Positions 37,725-38,606 of a DNA stretch of 38,606 nt are shown in pieces. Position 1 is the first letter of the stretch, and every line of letters starts with the position of its first letter. A model generated the notes under the pieces. It did not search any database. It saw only the letters and a program-made list of their open reading frames with translations, and was not told where the DNA came from. Location of the stretch: contig DYLG01000007.1 of NCBI GenBank assembly GCA_020722215.1, forward strand, positions 1-38,606, written 5' to 3'. Made by a program: the position numbers and the translations under genes. Source of the DNA: Desulfomonile tiedjei (GTDB taxonomy: Bacteria; Desulfobacterota; Desulfomonilia; Desulfomonilales; Desulfomonilaceae).

Positions 37725-37930
37725 GGGGCCGTCAGGAAATATTGTGCTTGCCAAGATTCGTGCACCGTGTGCCGGGCGAACTCCAATGCCACCCCAGTGG
37801 CTCTGGAGGATTAGCCCGACAACCGGCAAACACGCAATCAGGTCCATGAACCGACGGGCAACACACTTCCAGGAGCCCCAAATAAGGCGCCATAATAATA
37901 GAAGCCGGGCTCAATAGTGGCTGCATGAGC

Positions 37931-38025
37931 TTGGCTCCCCGAGTAGTGCCGCGAAGCGCGGGATCAAACCTACAATCCCGCATTAGTGGTTAATCCCGCC
38001 TCCGGCGGGACTCTGCCGATTGAGC
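37931..38025 (-). pseudogene. Decayed tRNA-Asn-like sequence interrupted by GC-rich palindromes
   Basis: TTGGCTCCCCGAGTAG, AAACCTACAA, TAGTGGTTAA and CTCTGCCGATTGAGC match the order of tRNA-Asn (minus strand), separated by inserts such as TCCCGCCTCCGGCGGGA. Confidence 0.55.
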
Positions 38026-38097
38026 GTTGCCCAGGAATCGTGCTGCGTCATGTTTCTTGACACTCTTTTCCATTTCCATGGCCAACCTGTCTAAGTT

Positions 38098-38142
38098 TGG
38101 CTCCCCGAGTAGGACTCGAACCTACAACCTAGTGGTTAACAG
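38098..38142 (-). other. 3' half of a tRNA-Asn(GTT) gene, candidate attachment site remnant
   Basis: TGGCTCCCCGAGTAGGACTCGAACCTACAACCTAGTGGTTAACAG: CCA end, acceptor 3' strand, complete T-arm (GTAGG TTCGAGT CCTAC) and anticodon loop CTGTTAA (GTT); the 5' half is absent. Confidence 0.8.
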
Positions 38143-38334
38143 TTACGGGGAAAATGCAAAAAACAACGACAAATCAGGCACTTCCCATTTGACACCCGTT
38201 GCACCCTATCACGACAAATCAGCACGTTACATAACCGAAAGGTACAAATCTGACACATAAGTAAAGTCTCAAGAGTTGGGCGCAACTTACTTGAGGAATC
38301 ACAGGTAACTTGAGCATCGTCTTGAACCGCAAAG

Positions 38335-38360
38335 GACCCCAGGGCAACCGACCTGGGGTC
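38335..38360. terminator. Rho-independent-type (possibly bidirectional) terminator hairpin
   Basis: GACCCCAGG-GCAACCGA-CCTGGGGTC flanked by AAAG on the left and TTTGATTT on the right. Confidence 0.65.
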
Positions 38361-38376
38361 TTTGATTTGGGGTGCC

Positions 38377-38487
38377 TCACCGCCGACGGCCGTACCACCA
38401 ATAAAACGCGGCCACTAGCAGCCGGTCAAGGGCGAACCACAAGAGCACAATTCCCGCGAGAAGAACGATCGGCAGGTAATCGGGCAT
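38377..38487 (-). CDS. Small single-TM protein, 36 aa (MPDYLPIVLLAGIVLLWFALDRLLVAAFYWWYGRRR)
   Basis: ATG 38487 with GGGAGG RBS 6-11 nt upstream, hydrophobic segment followed by Arg-rich C-terminus, terminator hairpin about 17 nt after the stop. Below the length cutoff of the supplied ORF track. Confidence 0.5.
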   Translation of the reverse strand: MPDYLPIVLLAGIVLLWFALDRLLVAAFYWWYGRRR

Positions 38488-38606
38488 GGGGGCCTCCCGG
38501 TCCATTATACCATGGGAACCGAGAGATGAGAGAACCAGAGAGGGGGGGGGCCGACGTCCGCACCAAGACGTCCGGCACCGCCATGGCGCGCGCTCCTGGA
38601 GAATCG

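Noticed and set aside
38027-38260. 77-aa ORF (SPSRTRTYNLVVNS)
   Set aside because: It is the familiar spurious translation across the opposite strand of a tRNA-Asn 3' end.
1-38606. CRISPR array or complete rRNA/tRNA genes
   Set aside because: No regularly spaced direct-repeat array, rRNA-like stretch or complete tRNA was seen; the only tRNA-like sequences are the partial/decayed tRNA-Asn copies.

Overview
This window looks chromosomal and bacterial, probably from an anaerobic deltaproteobacterium-like organism (inferred from gene content only). It mixes housekeeping and catabolic genes with accessory DNA. Recognisable content, left to right: the 3' part of a hybrid histidine kinase (HisKA-HATPase-REC-REC-HPt); a compact putative RiPP locus (radical SAM/SPASM enzyme, a 65-aa Cys/Gly/His-rich precursor-like peptide, HPr-kinase-like P-loop protein, S24/S26-type peptidase, SAM methyltransferase); a convergent, divergent radical SAM protein with COG1964/tetraether-synthase-like layout; lpxB; a QueG-like ferredoxin-type protein; a five-gene Liv-type ABC transporter operon coupled to an acyl-CoA synthetase; HicBA-, MNT/HEPN- and MazEF-type toxin-antitoxin modules; an alkaline phosphatase; a decayed IS1634-like element; a flavodoxin-SCP2 protein with a frameshifted membrane protein and PadR regulator; an archaeal-type FBP aldolase/phosphatase; a ParA / unknown / PD-(D/E)XK-like three-gene cassette; two acyl-CoA dehydrogenases; a DUF3786-like Fe-S protein; a decayed ISKra4-like transposase; a COG0731-type radical SAM protein; a PocR-domain protein; and a CDF transporter fused to a NifX/NifB-like domain. 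At the right edge are two tRNA-Asn-derived fragments, suggesting an integration site. The most promising candidate for an undescribed system is the RiPP locus at 2226-5764. The ParA-nuclease cassette, the Tes-like radical SAM protein and the tRNA-Asn att region come next. Everything was read by eye plus the supplied ORF track; no database search was run.
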